A stretch of DNA of 64,000 nt from Notospermus geniculatus (GCA_002633025.1 NMRB01000860.1:159979-223978); one strand, 5' to 3'; shown: positions 33,238-43,959, counted from the stretch's first letter. Numbers and translations: made by a program. Notes: a model not told the origin generated them from the letters alone.

Positions 33238-33495
33238 GATACAGAATAGCACAAAATTGACACACAAAATGATAATAAGCAAGAAGTCAATCTCCAGAAT
33301 GCACGAATTTTCGACCCCAACCGGGGTCTTTTTCAAGTGGAACTTTACAATCTGAAACTCTAGAAAAGACTGAGCTGAAACCCGAATGTAGAACTAACAC
33401 CTGTGTAGACAGGATGAGTGAGCAATTAAGGAAAGGAAAGAGTAGTGAAAGGAAAGAGTAGGAAAGGAAAGAATAGTGTCCAAGCACCACGGATA
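33238..33495 (-). mobile_element. PLE terminal repeat, unit 2
   Basis: Second copy, starting at the same GATACAGAATAGCACAAAAT as unit 1 and expanded near 33435-33475 by GGAAAGAGTA repeats. It stops at CACCACGGAT. Confidence 0.75.
33293..33341 (-). ncRNA. Hammerhead-like fold, degenerate, unit 2
   Basis: Same architecture; stem II is fully paired here (GACCCC/GGGGTC), while stem III carries one change (AATTCGTGCATT). Core again CTTGAAAA. Confidence 0.45.
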
Positions 33496-35054
33496 TCTTC
33501 AGATAAACAAGCTGATGATTGATGATAAAATATGATAATTAATCGCCACCATTATCGATGTCTATTCAATGTCTATTCAATTATATCTCGGAAATATGTG
33601 TATATTTGGTTAACTATTCAGAATAGAATATAAATACAGTATACCAATGTTATTTATTAAATATAGCCCTTTCTGGAGGGCATTATGGGCTTTCCTTGCC
33701 CGAAGAAACATGATATTGTCCGAGACTTTATTTACTGTATTACACAAGCAGCACTGTATTTTCAAATGCCATTGGATAAAACTGTGTCCTCACCGCAAAA
33801 TACGTTCTTTTTGTGCTGAGCGAGATCGGAGTCGGGGAATTTTCGGCGGGGAGTATAGTGACGTCATTTTAGCGGGAAACATCACTTTATAGGTTATTGA
33901 CGGTCAATATCAGATTTGCGTGCGAGCTGGAGAATTGCCGACTGACGTGATTTTATCCAATGGCACTCGAGAATACTGTGTGCTTGTGTCATAATGATAA
34001 ATATGTTCTCACTTCAATTTGTTAATTTTTTTCTATGTCATGATGAAGTATTATCCTCTGTATACGTACCTGCAATGGAATAACAATACTTTTTCCAAAA
34101 TGGAACGTGTTTGTTAAAAGTAGTCGGCCGTTGCTGCCAGCTTTATAACGATAAGATTTTTTACGAACACTCAAGAATCCCTATCAACACGTCCGAGTGG
34201 AGGAACTTATGGGGTCGGTTTTTCACCGCCTAATCAGCAACAAGGCTCTGATCAGTCCAGATATTGGGTCAACGCCATCGCCATCGTCTTTGTACTGCAG
34301 TGTCATGTGCATAACGTGGCACGTCTGTACAACCTTTGATATCCTGCCGATCGGACCAGAGTTTGTGTGCCAACTTAACAGGAAGCAAGGGATATGTCTC
34401 GGGCAAGAGGAAGCAAGATTTTCAATAGGGAGTCGGATGTTTCAGATCAAATTAGGTATACCAATAACACCATTTGAAATGGCTGACAAAGCAAACAAGG
34501 GCGCAGCCATGCCAATCTTTGGTAATGGGGAGCCCGCACGACAGTTTATCCCGACAGGTCGGCGCTGCGAGCGATGCGACCGGGACGACGTCATTGGCGT
34601 CATTTTAGGTGTTGACGTTGCGTCCATGAAAAAAATACTGTACATTTTTCCACAGGAATAATGACAACAAAAACGTTGTTTTATCGCCATCGTACTGTAT
34701 ATCTTCATTTTTAGAAAAACGGAATGGGATTAAAAGAAAATTTCACCTGCGACACGATGATGTTCGGGCGACCAACATTAAATGGAAATGGAAATAACGT
34801 TGGAAAAAAACTTCTGTCGGATCGCTGGCAGCGCCACGTCCTGGTGTTTGTTCTGCGGGCCCCCTCACTGCAGCCACATTGATTTGACGGATTCAGCGGA
34901 TTCTACGAATAGCGGTCTGCGGACAGTGTTGTTAATGACGTCACATGGAGGAATTCAAACAAAGGCTGTGGTTTCCTCCTACAATCAGGCCGTACGGGCC
35001 AAAACGTTAATCGAAGTATTGGGAAGGTAGAGGATCAGTCTAAACTAATCGACA
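33496..35054. other. No confirmed gene; one unassigned ORF
   Basis: Two blocks flanking 33730-33990 look weakly inverted (AATGCCATTGGATAAAA at 33766 and TTTTATCCAATGGCA at 33951). An ORF of 154 codons at 34197-34661 ends CDRDDVIGVILGVD, faintly reminiscent of a SPRY-type strand, but too weak to name. No splice-supported gene. Confidence 0.35.
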
Positions 35055-35196
35055 TAAGGCTTCCCTTACATTGAAGTATACGGTATACGAAAACGCCTGT
35101 TAACAATGATTTCCCGAGGATTCACCACCGTGAAGCCATTATTAACCGGCGTTTTCGTAAACCGTATATATGTACTTCAATGTAAAGGAAGCCTTA
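35055..35196. mobile_element. 142-bp palindromic MITE
   Basis: Ends TAAGGCTTCCCTTACATTGA and TCAATGTAAAGGAAGCCTTA; the inner pairing includes GTATACG...AAAACGCC and its complement. Confidence 0.8.
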
Positions 35197-35627
35197 CAGC
35201 TCAGTTAAGATTTGAAACATAGGTAACACCTGATTTGGAAACAGCAGATTTTGCAGAATACGCCTCCGAAGTTTGGCTGTCCAATGCATTTCCCATTAAC
35301 TAAAATCCTTCTTTCGCCTTTTGCCGCCCCATTGAATCAAAAGAAACCCGTGAGCTCTTCGCTTTAATGCGTATAAAAAAGTGATTATATGTTTCATTTT
35401 ATACGAATCTTAGTATCGTTAAATCCGTCAACTCGATGTGGCCCCTTACTGCTATATAGTGCCTTGTCATATCTCAGATAATTTTGTGTTTTTACAAACA
35501 TGAAGTGTTCCATTCAACTGTGAAATGTGTTCAGAAAAAGTCTTTTACGAACCACATTATTTTTACCTACTTTGTTAATCTGTGCACAAAGGCTTTTACT
35601 GTAGCTTTCCCCTGACATGCACAGAGA
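35197..35627. other. Dispersed repeat; upstream intron/flank of the next gene
   Basis: 35236-35360 repeats 26297-26450. The rest has no recognised feature. A polypyrimidine stretch and CAG at about 35627 could be the splice acceptor of the following exon. Confidence 0.4.
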
Positions 35628-36682
35628 ACTTTGACTTGACACTACTCGCTAGACGACATTCAATTTCACAGCCAAGGTCTTTGAGGATGAACTTAGCTTA
35701 TAAAGTTCGCATTGTACCGCCAATACTTTATGAAAAATATAGTTATCTCCATACCTTTGGTTACCCGAAAGGTTTTCTTATTGCTGCATCACGAGAAAAT
35801 ATCCTGGTATTTGAGTTCAACAAAACAAAACTTGAGTATACCATAGCGCGCAATATATGGTTTTCCCGTGAGAGTGAACATAGCGAACTACATTTTAAGA
35901 ATTTGCATAGCTATCAGAACTTTGTTTTCTGTACCTCAAACTTGAAGCCGAATATCCAAGTCATCGACGTCAGCACTGAAAATTGGGGTTCAATATACCT
36001 TAGCGATGGGGAAAAATCGCACATCAGAAAATCCCTTGGTGAAGACTTTGGCGACTTTGTGAAGAAAAGCCGCCTTCATTTACACATTTGGAAAAAACAT
36101 GCGATGCTCAATTTCTTCAATAAGAAAAAAAAATCGGTAATGATGACGATGATCTATGACGTGACAGAACGGTTCAGACAAATATCTTTAGAGACCGGTG
36201 CGCAGTTGTCTCGACGATATTGTGACGGTCAAGCTGTGACGATGATTTTGAACTACTTTCTATGTTTCTTGTCCCCATCTCGGTGCAGTATAAAAAAAGA
36301 GCACTTGGGGATAATGATGTTTCAAAAAAGAGAAAATAGAGTTTATCTGAAACGATTTGTTGCAGAATATCATATAAAATTCTGTTGGCTGGTTGACGGT
36401 CATCCAGGTTCGTCTTTTAGATATGCATTCCCGAACGACGCCGTCAAGACACGGTTGATAGGTTTCAATTTTGGCCCAATAATTCGGACCGGAAGCAACA
36501 GACTGTACTCAGGGGACACGGGGAGATTCATCACGCAGTCTGTTCTAGAGTTACACGATTTTCAAACCTATTACTATTTTGGATTTGACGCTGCCGGCAA
36601 CGTGTATGAAATTCGCCAGAAGTTAGAAAATGGAGTTGTAGTGCTGAACGAAGTGTATGTCTATTCAGTAGGTATAGTTTAG
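35628..36682 (+). CDS. Unrecognised protein, last exon; beta-propeller-like family member 1
   Basis: Open to a TAG at 36680-36682, about 350 residues. I read it as a terminal exon starting after ACATGCACAG (35627); an upstream ATG at 35582 in the same frame is also possible. Alternating short hydrophobic strands (PKGFLIAASRENILVFEF, NFVFCTSNLKPNIQVIDV, YYYFGFDAAGNVYEIRQ) suggest a repeated beta-sheet fold such as a propeller; no named domain is recognised. The N-terminal part aligns by eye with the ORF at 39052-40053 (GFLIAAS...FEFNKTKLEY versus GYLLITT...YKLENNTLKL), so the two are diverged paralogs on the same strand. No signal peptide or membrane span seen. A MITE lies 22 bp past the stop. 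Function unknown. Confidence 0.6.
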
Positions 36683-36704
36683 GGATCGTCCAAACAATTT
36701 CAAT

Positions 36705-36856
36705 GGGGAGGTTTCGAAATCAAACGATAAACCAAAACTTTACGACAACGTTATTTTTCATACTACACATTAGCCAGATTTTGCATTGCATTTTCGGTAC
36801 AAAAATAAAGTTGTCGTTAACGTTTACGTTTATCGTTTGATTTCGAAACCTCCCTA
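36705..36856. mobile_element. AAATCAAACGATAAACG MITE, copy 3
   Basis: Best preserved copy: GGGGAGGTTTCGAAATCAAA and TTTGATTTCGAAACCTCCCT, then ACGATAAACC / ACGTTTATCG. It begins just after the preceding gene. Confidence 0.85.
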
Positions 36857-39051
36857 ACGTGAATCACTATCCTAACAATGTTAGGAAATGGTTTGTCCCT
36901 CCCTCCCCTTATTCAAACATAAAAAAAATATTGACGACAACACGTGTACTAAAGTAGAACCAAACCATGTTAATTTTCTGGACATGATATATATTGTATT
37001 TTTATGAATGGAAAGTGTGAGGCTGTGAATGGAATATTCCAAGTCTAGCAGTGGGGTGGTAGGGTGCAAGGAGGACAGTGCTGCTAATAAGTTGGCTTCC
37101 ATCGGTGGCTGGAAACAGAACTACAGGGCCAAGAATGGCAATGATTTCACTTGAAAATATTCCTAACATGACATTAACCCCTCCCCTATATTACGATTGT
37201 AAAAACATTGACTCGCTGGAGGGCAAGTCCACGGTAAAATTCGGGATATTTTTTTTTACTTGTTCAGTGTAGTCTCTGCAACTCGTTGCGCCAAAGGACC
37301 ATTAAGTAAGGCCTACCCTGCATCATGTCAGGCTTGTGTCCATCTATGCCCCTGGTATGAATTAAGTTCATTGTGATTCCTAATTAGTGCACTGTTTGCA
37401 AATTAGTTCCGTCACGTACGTGACCCGCTGTGCGATTATAACTTTTCGTATTATATCTTTTTGTTTGTCGTTCTTTCACACCTGTTAGAGCCTTTTGAAC
37501 CCGTCCATCAAACTGATTTCATAACCTTACCTTCTTAATGATGAAATGACCTGTCTATTGCACGTGTTTATTAAGTGTTATCGTAGTTATGATGCAATGG
37601 CAACGTTACACCCTTCCCAGCTCATTTGCATTTCAAATTGCAAACGTTGTGCACAAAGGGAATGATATTGATTTCTTTTGTATTTCTGAACGCATCAAAA
37701 TTAGAAATACCGAAAATAGGCGAAGATATTTGCCCAGCACATGCCCTTGACAATGTATCCGTGCACCCTGCCCTTTCGTTTTATTTACCAAATAACCAAA
37801 AATAATGAAGCTGTTCTTGATAAAAGTTTCGTAAATTTTTAAAATTCATATTTCACCATGTTAGAATCTATGGAGGAGAAAAGGAAGGAAAGGGCATCAT
37901 AGCTGAAGAAGCATCAATTTACAATTATTATATCGTCATACAGAGTGCATCCTGCTTATGGATTTTCTAATATTTGATCGTTCATTTGGTGAGGAATTTT
38001 AAGATCTGTTACTACCTGTTATATAAAGCTCGCCAAGCGACACGGCATTATTACTGATATTGACAACAAAATGGTCGCTCTGTTCAATGGAGGCTCTAAC
38101 AGGTGTGCTTTGTGCTTTTTGTTGGATATCATTTTATTGCTGAAGTACTAATCTATTTTGTATTCATGATGTTTAGTAAGAGACCACGTAATATAACGCC
38201 ATGTGAAAGGGAATTAGTCGCGACAGTCGAAAACGACACAAAGAATAATTTCATCGCCCACGAAATTCACCATTTCAAAATTATAGCGGATAACATTCCT
38301 AGATATGCCTCGATTTGCAGTGGACCATATTCTAAATGCTAGTCCAAAGCAACAAAGCCACAGCAGTTGCGCAAATACCCCCCCCCCCTCAGGTGTCAAC
38401 CATACCGCATGCTCGTTCTAATTTTCGCGGGAAAAGGGGTCATTTTCGGCAGCAGTCTTCGGGAAAAATATTCCCGAAAAACACTTAAAATAGGGGTACT
38501 TTGAATGACTTTTCTCCCGAAAAATTCTTTAAGGGGGGGGGGGCAAAAGTTTCTCTTCCCGAAAAAATAATAAAAAGGGGTATGAAAGTCCTATTCTCAA
38601 TGAAAAAGCCTGTAAAAAGGGGGGGGGAGTGAAAATCCCTTGGTTCCTTCAAAATTTGGGTGTCTGATTGCATAACAAATCGCGAAAAAGGGATGAAAAT
38701 AATATCTTGGTTCCTTCCATTAGGGGGTCTAATTGGATGAAAAAAGCCCGCAGAAAGGGGTGGATTTCCTTGGTTCCTTCCATAAGGGGGTTCTTTTCAA
38801 ACTCAGGAACAAGCATATGTGTACCCTAAAATTAAGGAGTGAGGGGGCCGGGGCAAATATGCACTCAGTAGGCAATAAATTCTCGATGCGAGTACTGTAA
38901 TACATGTACATGTAGATTCAAGATGGCGGTGTTGATCCTCTATTCAGATACCTTGACTGACACGACCAGTTCGCTTTAACAATTACTCCTCAGAAAGTTT
39001 TCGATATTGATAAGTATTTTTACTAGAGCAGTTATTGTTTTATTCCACTAG
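36857..39051. other. No gene; low-complexity block; ends at a splice acceptor
   Basis: 36857-38370 has short ORFs only. 38380-38860 is a degenerate repeat with TTCCTTGGTTCCTTCCAT, TCCCGAAAAA and long G runs. TTATTGTTTTATTCCACTAG at 39032-39051 is a good acceptor for the next exon. Upstream exons of the 39-kb gene probably lie here but I cannot identify them. Confidence 0.45.
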
Positions 39052-40053
39052 AAACAAGGTGCGATATTATACAAACGAACTGCTAGAACGTCGCTTAAAC
39101 CGCCTTTCGATTTTCTCGCTGGTCGGGATACTTGGTGGTATGACACTCAATCAGGATATTTACTGATAACAACAAACGGCGGTACGTTACCGAACACTGT
39201 CAGACTCTACAAACTTGAAAATAACACTCTGAAATTGTGGCATTCGGTGAAATATGAAAGTTCTCATATCCTAATGAAATTTCAAAGTTTATATAAAAGA
39301 AAATTCTTAATTATTCTTACTAACGACCGCCACAGAAGAACAGCATATCATGTTCGCGACATGTTTAATCGATCTATAACTTATACGATGCGCCCACCGA
39401 AGTATGACCGTTGTCTTCGGGCACCGATGTTTTCACCTCCATTACTTCAAAAGGACAAAGTCTTGTTCATGTGCAAGTATGATTTTCCTGGAAGCGGAAC
39501 AGCCACTGTCTACACGATGTCATTCGTTAACGCAAGCAAATCAGTCCTGTTGTCAAATAGAGTGGACCTTAAACTCCCCCACGCATGTGACAGCATTGAA
39601 TATTCAGTGTTCACTGATGAAAGTGATGTGATCCTTGACTGTGACCGAAAGAAGCCCAGTTTCTTTCTTTTTCGATCGAAATACGGGTATGTCGGTCAGC
39701 AAATTAGAGCTAAAACCACATATATGTATGGCCGCCCTCGTGGTTCAAAATGGAGCCGACAGCACCAAGTTTTTTTTCAGTATTTTGTGCCAGATACGGC
39801 GTACGAATACAAAGTTGTACTTTGGGGTTACGATGTAAAGTGTAAAACAAGAAGACCCATATCAAAGACAAGTTCCCTGAAGCCGAGAATGATTTTTTAT
39901 ACTATAAAGCGGGGAAAAATAATAGACGAGTCCAGCTATACGATAGAATTCACTCCGAATGGCAGAATAGTGATGTTTTTCTCTTACAGGTCCAAACACA
40001 ACAGAAAGGAACGTATACGTTTTGTAGACGTGTACGCTCATCAGAAGGCTTAG
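39052..40053 (+). CDS. Unrecognised protein, last exon; family member 2
   Basis: The frame is open from the acceptor at 39051 (an in-frame TAG overlaps the acceptor itself) to TAG at 40051-40053, 333 codons. The first ATG in frame is 39235, but similarity with the paralog at 35628 begins before it, so the exon reading is preferred. It shows beta-strand-like repeats (SGYLLITTNGG, VRLYKLENNTLKLW, FLIILTNDRHRRTAYHV, DVILDCDRKKPSFFLF, EFTPNGRIVMFFSY). No recognised domain, catalytic motif, signal peptide or membrane span. A fragment of a third relative lies at 31458-31540 and a broken one on the minus strand at 48507-50095. Probably a lineage-restricted gene family; function unknown. Confidence 0.6.
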   Translation, partial: KQGAILYKRTARTSLKPPFDFLAGRDTWWYDTQSGYLLITTNGGTLPNTVRLYKLENNTLKLWHSVKYESSHILMKFQSLYKRKFLIILTNDRHRRTAYHVRDMFNRSITYTMRPPKYDRCLRAPMFSPPLLQKDKVLFMCKYDFPGSGTATVYTMSFVNASKSVLLSNRVDLKLPHACDSIEYSVFTDESDVILDCDRKKPSFFLFRSKYGYVGQQIRAKTTYMYGRPRGSKWSRQHQVFFQYFVPDTAYEYKVVLWGYDVKCKTRRPISKTSSLKPRMIFYTIKRGKIIDESSYTIEFTPNGRIVMFFSYRSKHNRKERIRFVDVYAHQKA

Positions 40054-40251
40054 CCTAAATGATTGGCATTTTTTCGTGTTTTAGCCTTTTCGTTTTGGCT
40101 TATTCGTGCAGATTGATAACGCAATCATCATGATATAGTTAGTGCATCCCTGGACACATTATTGTCTTCATATAATCCAACAGTAACACATGCAGTTAAA
40201 TTTTGAATTAAAAATTTGAACCCAAACACAACTTTCCTGAATTACATGACA

Positions 40252-40392
40252 GGGACCTCATTCACGAACCTTCCGTAACTTACGGCAGTGCGCAAACTAT
40301 TGTCCTTTTGCGGACAACCTATTGTTCACTATCGACTTGACCTAAGGATTTGCGTACCCTTAAAGTTATGGGGGCTTTGTGAATAAGGTCCC
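40252..40392. mobile_element. 141-bp MITE, GGGACCTCATTCACGAAC
   Basis: Ends GGGACCTCATTCACGAAC and TTTGTGAATAAGGTCCC with CCGTAACTTACGG and a TATTGTCC/GGACAACCTATTG centre. Confidence 0.7.
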
Positions 40393-41616
40393 AGGTTCGT
40401 GACGGATTAACAAGCTGAAAGGTAGGCCTACATCTAGTGGGCATCATCAGAAGCTGCAATAATCCGCAGGTTAAATGAGTAAAGAGTAAACTACACTCTA
40501 ATTACTCTAAAGTCCCACTTACCTGTCCCATTCCTGAACTCGGCGCACGGATCCGGTCCGTTTTCAGTCCGTTTGCCCCTATTTTAGCGGATACGACAAC
40601 GCAAAAGTCAATAGAGAGCTTGAGAACCGTTACTTATCCTTAAACCGAAACGTATACGTATCCCGATACGTTTGCGTTCTGACGGATCTTTAATTCATTT
40701 GAGAAAGCACAACGTATGCGGATGCGGATACGTAAACCTAGATAAAAGACGATCGCTGATTGGGCTAAATACAGGGATCCACCAATCGCCTGGATTCTTA
40801 CAGCGGATTGAAACACAATCTCCTACGCAGAGGTCAGACGGGTTCACTCTTACTGGCTCTGCCACCAGGTCCGGACTATTTCGGCGGATGACATTAGATT
40901 CCAATACATGCCAAATGGACTTGAAGTAGTTCATGGGTGCGTGCACAAAACGTTTGGTCGACCTACTTTTATCTGATTGGTTCACACTTTGGGTTGCGTG
41001 TAATGTAGGACCCTGGTGCGCAATACTGCTACCAGGGGTCGCGGTGAACAGTTGGTGATCAGAATGCATCGGACCTATACTTAACAAGCAGATATAAATG
41101 GATTTGACAGAAATAAAATTCCGTTTCTGCGATACCCAACAATGTTGGGGAATTTGACGTCTCCTTCCTTTTCAGGAGCCTAATGTTTTGGGAAGGCATC
41201 GATACACGTTTCACTCTGTTTTGTAAATATAAAAATGGAGAAATCAGTGTTTTTGTGCTGACAGACCGACAACGTAACTGCTAAACTCTTTGCGTTCTCT
41301 GTGAGCGCCCGGATCGAATGCAAGTGGGTTACGTCACAGCCTTCTCACATACTGGCGACGTATTACGTAAAAATTGGTCGATCAGGATAGGTTAAAAGCG
41401 GTTTCTACTGAGCGCCGTATTCACGAACTTATCTATTGTGGGAAATGTAGCTCAACGTAAGGAAAATTTATTCAACCACACAACTGATGTCGTATTTGGC
41501 TTAATCAATCCGTTTCAGGATCGGGATAAGGATAAGTAGGCGGTTCTCAACCTCACTATTATGATCGATTTTCTACGGACCTGAGTCGGACAAAATCCGT
41601 GTGCCAATGAACCCTG
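40393..41616. other. No gene; parts of MITEs
   Basis: 40537-40610 and 41560-41612 are pieces of the CACACGGATCCG element whose full copy is at 42744-42892. 41413-41430 (GCGCCGTATTCACGAACTTA) looks like one end of a GGGCCGTAT-type MITE without its partner. Confidence 0.5.
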
Positions 41617-41644
41617 CATGAGGCTTAGCGCACATGTCCGACAA

Positions 41645-41885
41645 AATTGGTTCATTCCCATTTCGCCAAATTGCATTTCGCCAAATTCCCAATTCGCCAA
41701 AAAAAGTTTCATTTCGCCAAATCCCATTTGGCCTAATTCCCATTTGGCCAAATTCCCAAATCGCCAAATTCCCATTTTGCCAAAATCTCATTTCGCCAAA
41801 TTCCCAATTTGCCAAATTCCCATTTTGCCAATTTCCCACTTTGCCAAATTCCCGTTTTGCCAAATTCCCATTTTGCCAAATTTGT
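41645..41885. repeat. (CCAAATTCCCATTTYG) tandem array
   Basis: About 15 units of roughly 15-16 bp (ATTTCGCCAAATTCCC and variants). Confidence 0.9.
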
Positions 41886-42265
41886 TATTCAACCCCTAAT
41901 CTAATGGACTGATCCAATGCAAAATACAGTGTACTTCAAAATAGAGGGTTAGGGTTAAGGCCCATGGGTATCAAACTGTTTCACTCAGGATTTGGAAGGG
42001 ATGGGGCTGATGTCTTCACCTTCAAAAAGGACGGGTGTAATTTGCCACACCCAAGGTTACACAACTCTAGCAGTGTTTGTTCCCTTGACTATATCTGCGA
42101 AAAGAACACGAATTCACCTAGAATTCACCTAGAAAATAACATCTGTCTTCTTTGGAATGAATACAATATGGCATTCGCTTTATTACGGTAAACTTCTAAG
42201 CCTGCTTCAAAAATTGTTAATATTTGGAACGATTCATTTTGAAAGAACACAGGGGTGTCAAGTAA

Positions 42266-42440
42266 ATTTTTGGCGAAACGGGATTTTGGCAAAATGGGAA
42301 TTTGGTGAAACGGGAATTTGGCCAAATGGGAATTTGGCGAAATGGGAATTTGGCAAATTGGGAATTTGGCAAATTGGGAATTTGGCGAAATGGGAATTTG
42401 GCCAAATGGGATTTGGCAAAATGGGATTTGGCGAAATGGG
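42266..42440. repeat. Inverted counterpart of the same tandem array
   Basis: About 11 units of GGGAATTTGGCGAAAT type, opposite orientation to 41645-41885. Confidence 0.9.
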
Positions 42441-42591
42441 AAGTCACCCTAACGGATCGAAATTCGATCCGTTAGGGGTGTTTTTAAAGTCGACTGACCC
42501 AACGCTGTTGACTCGTCATTCAGCCAGGACAGTCGATTTTAACATACACCCCTAACGCATTGAGTTTTGTCGGACATGTGCGCTAAGCTTA

Positions 42592-42743
42592 AGGCTTAGC
42601 GCACATGTCCGAAAAAACTCGATCCGTTAGGGGTGTTTTTAAAGTCGACTGACCCAACGCTGTCGATTCGTCATTCCGCCAGGACAGTCGATTTTAACAG
42701 ACACCCCTAACGCATTGCGTTTTGTCGGACATATGCGCTAAGC
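42592..42743. mobile_element. 152-bp MITE, GGCTTAGCGCACATGTCCG
   Basis: Ends AAGGCTTAGCGCACATGTCC and GGACATATGCGCTAAGCTT; inner hairpin GGGGTGTTTTTAAAGTCGAC / AGTCGATTTTAACAGACACC. It repeats the right end of the larger foldback directly to its left. Confidence 0.8.
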
Positions 42744-42892
42744 TTAAAGCAAGGTTCATTGGCACACGGATCCGATCCGTTTCCAGTCCGTTTGCCCCTA
42801 GTTTTCCTGATACGACAACGCTGAAGTCCATTTGATAGATTTTTACCGACATGAACCGGACCAATTCCGTGTGCCAATGAACCTTGCTTTAA
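42744..42892. mobile_element. TTAA-flanked 149-bp palindrome
   Basis: TTAA at 42744-42747 and 42889-42892; ends AGCAAGGTTCATTGGCACAC and GTGTGCCAATGAACCTTGCT, then GGATCCGATCCG. It abuts the neighbouring MITEs on both sides. Confidence 0.85.
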
Positions 42893-43037
42893 GGCGGTGA
42901 CAGACTGGCGTAAGCAGCGCGTCGGGAAGCGTTCTACCAATCACGGAGGCGGTAACACGGACCAAAACACCTACCGCAGAACCTGATTGGTGGACGCCTG
43001 CAGGACGCGCCGCGTACGCGCCAGTCTGTCACCGGCT
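42892..43037. mobile_element. AGGCGGTGACAGAC MITE, copy 2
   Basis: Ends AGGCGGTGACAGACTGGCG and CGCCAGTCTGTCACCGGCT; GC-rich interior with GCAGCGCGTCGGGAAGCG. Confidence 0.8.
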
Positions 43038-43392
43038 TTTGTCCGAAGTTGAAGATAATAGGGTGGGGGTATGGTAAGAAACAATAATGACCTGTCCACT
43101 TTATTGTCCCACGATCTGAAGCCTAGCGAAGAATGACCGCGTGCGATAACCTTAATTTGAATGGGGTGATGGCTGACATGACTTACCGTAAGTGACATAA
43201 CAATGTAATACAAGTTGGACACTGTGAATGTTGATCTTCTGTTCAAATTTTATTATTATCAGGCAATTGGATTGGATTGGATCAGATTTAGGACTATGAT
43301 CAATTTCAATGTGGGCGCACATTCAAGCCTTGGAAACCTGCGATCAGTTTCATGCGCTTGACGATCCGCGACCAAGTATGAATTGGCCCTTA
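43038..43392. other. Spacer between MITEs
   Basis: No gene seen. Confidence 0.4.
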
Positions 43393-43537
43393 AGCCGGTG
43401 ACAGACGGGCGCGTAAGCAGCGCGTCCTGCAGGCGTTCCACCAATAGGATTCTTTGGTAGGTGTTTCGGTCCGTGTTACCGCATCCCTGATTGGTTCAAC
43501 GCTTCCAGACGCGTTGCTTACGCGCCAGTCACCGCCT
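43393..43537. mobile_element. AGGCGGTGACAGAC MITE, copy 3
   Basis: Ends AGCCGGTGACAGACGGGCGC and GCGCCAGTCACCGCCT with TTA on both sides (43390-43392, 43538-43540), the three-base duplication of PIF/Harbinger elements. Confidence 0.85.
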
Positions 43538-43565
43538 TTATACTGACAAGGGAGCTGTATTCTTA

Positions 43566-43705
43566 AGCCGGTGACAGACTAGCGCGACGCGGCGCGGAGC
43601 TAAGCGTTTTCTTTCGTGTTTTCAGGCACCACTGAGCACCATGTGCAGTGGAGCGCAAAAACACAAAAGAAAACGCGTCGCGTACGCACTAGTCTGTAAC
43701 CGCCT
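43566..43705. mobile_element. AGGCGGTGACAGAC MITE, copy 4
   Basis: Ends AGCCGGTGACAGACTAGCGC and CACTAGTCTGTAACCGCCT, TTA on both sides (43563-43565, 43706-43708). Its interior (GTTTTCTTTCGTGTTTTCAG and complement) is unlike the other copies. Confidence 0.85.
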
Positions 43706-43911
43706 TTACCATTAAACCCTTGTTCACACTGGCGGCGTGGTGCGATGCGTTGAAAAATCGCCAAGCGGTGTCAGTTTTGACATAGCGCACCGCGGTTGCG
43801 TGCGGTGGTCATGATTAGCAGAAATGACATCATTCATGTCATTCAAGATACAGAATAGCACAAAATTGACACACAAAATGATATTAAACAAGAAGTCAAT
43901 CTCCAGAATTC

Positions 43912-43959
43912 ACGAATTTTCGACCCAACCGGGGTCTTTTTCAAGTGGAACTTTACAAT
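43912..43959 (-). ncRNA. Hammerhead-like fold, degenerate, PLE copy 2
   Basis: Stem I TCCA/TGGA, core CTTGAAAA, stem II GACCC/GGGTC, GAAA, stem III AATT-CGTG-AATT, C. Same core changes as the two units near 33 kb. Confidence 0.45.

Larger units (their letters stand above)
41617..42590. mobile_element. 974-bp foldback with GCCAAATTCCCATTT minisatellite arms
   Basis: Ends GGCTTAGCGCACATGTCCGA and TCGGACATGTGCGCTAAGC. The left arm is a tandem array of about 16-bp units (41645-41885); the same units stand inverted at 42266-42440. The right end includes the sequence of the small MITE that follows (42592-42743). Confidence 0.75.

Noticed and set aside
34197-34661. 154-codon ORF with a faint SPRY-like end
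   Set aside because: Too weak a match, no splice context and no supporting neighbour.
41946-41960. Telomere-like AGGGTTAGGGTTAAGG
   Set aside because: Fewer than three units; chance or decayed repeat.
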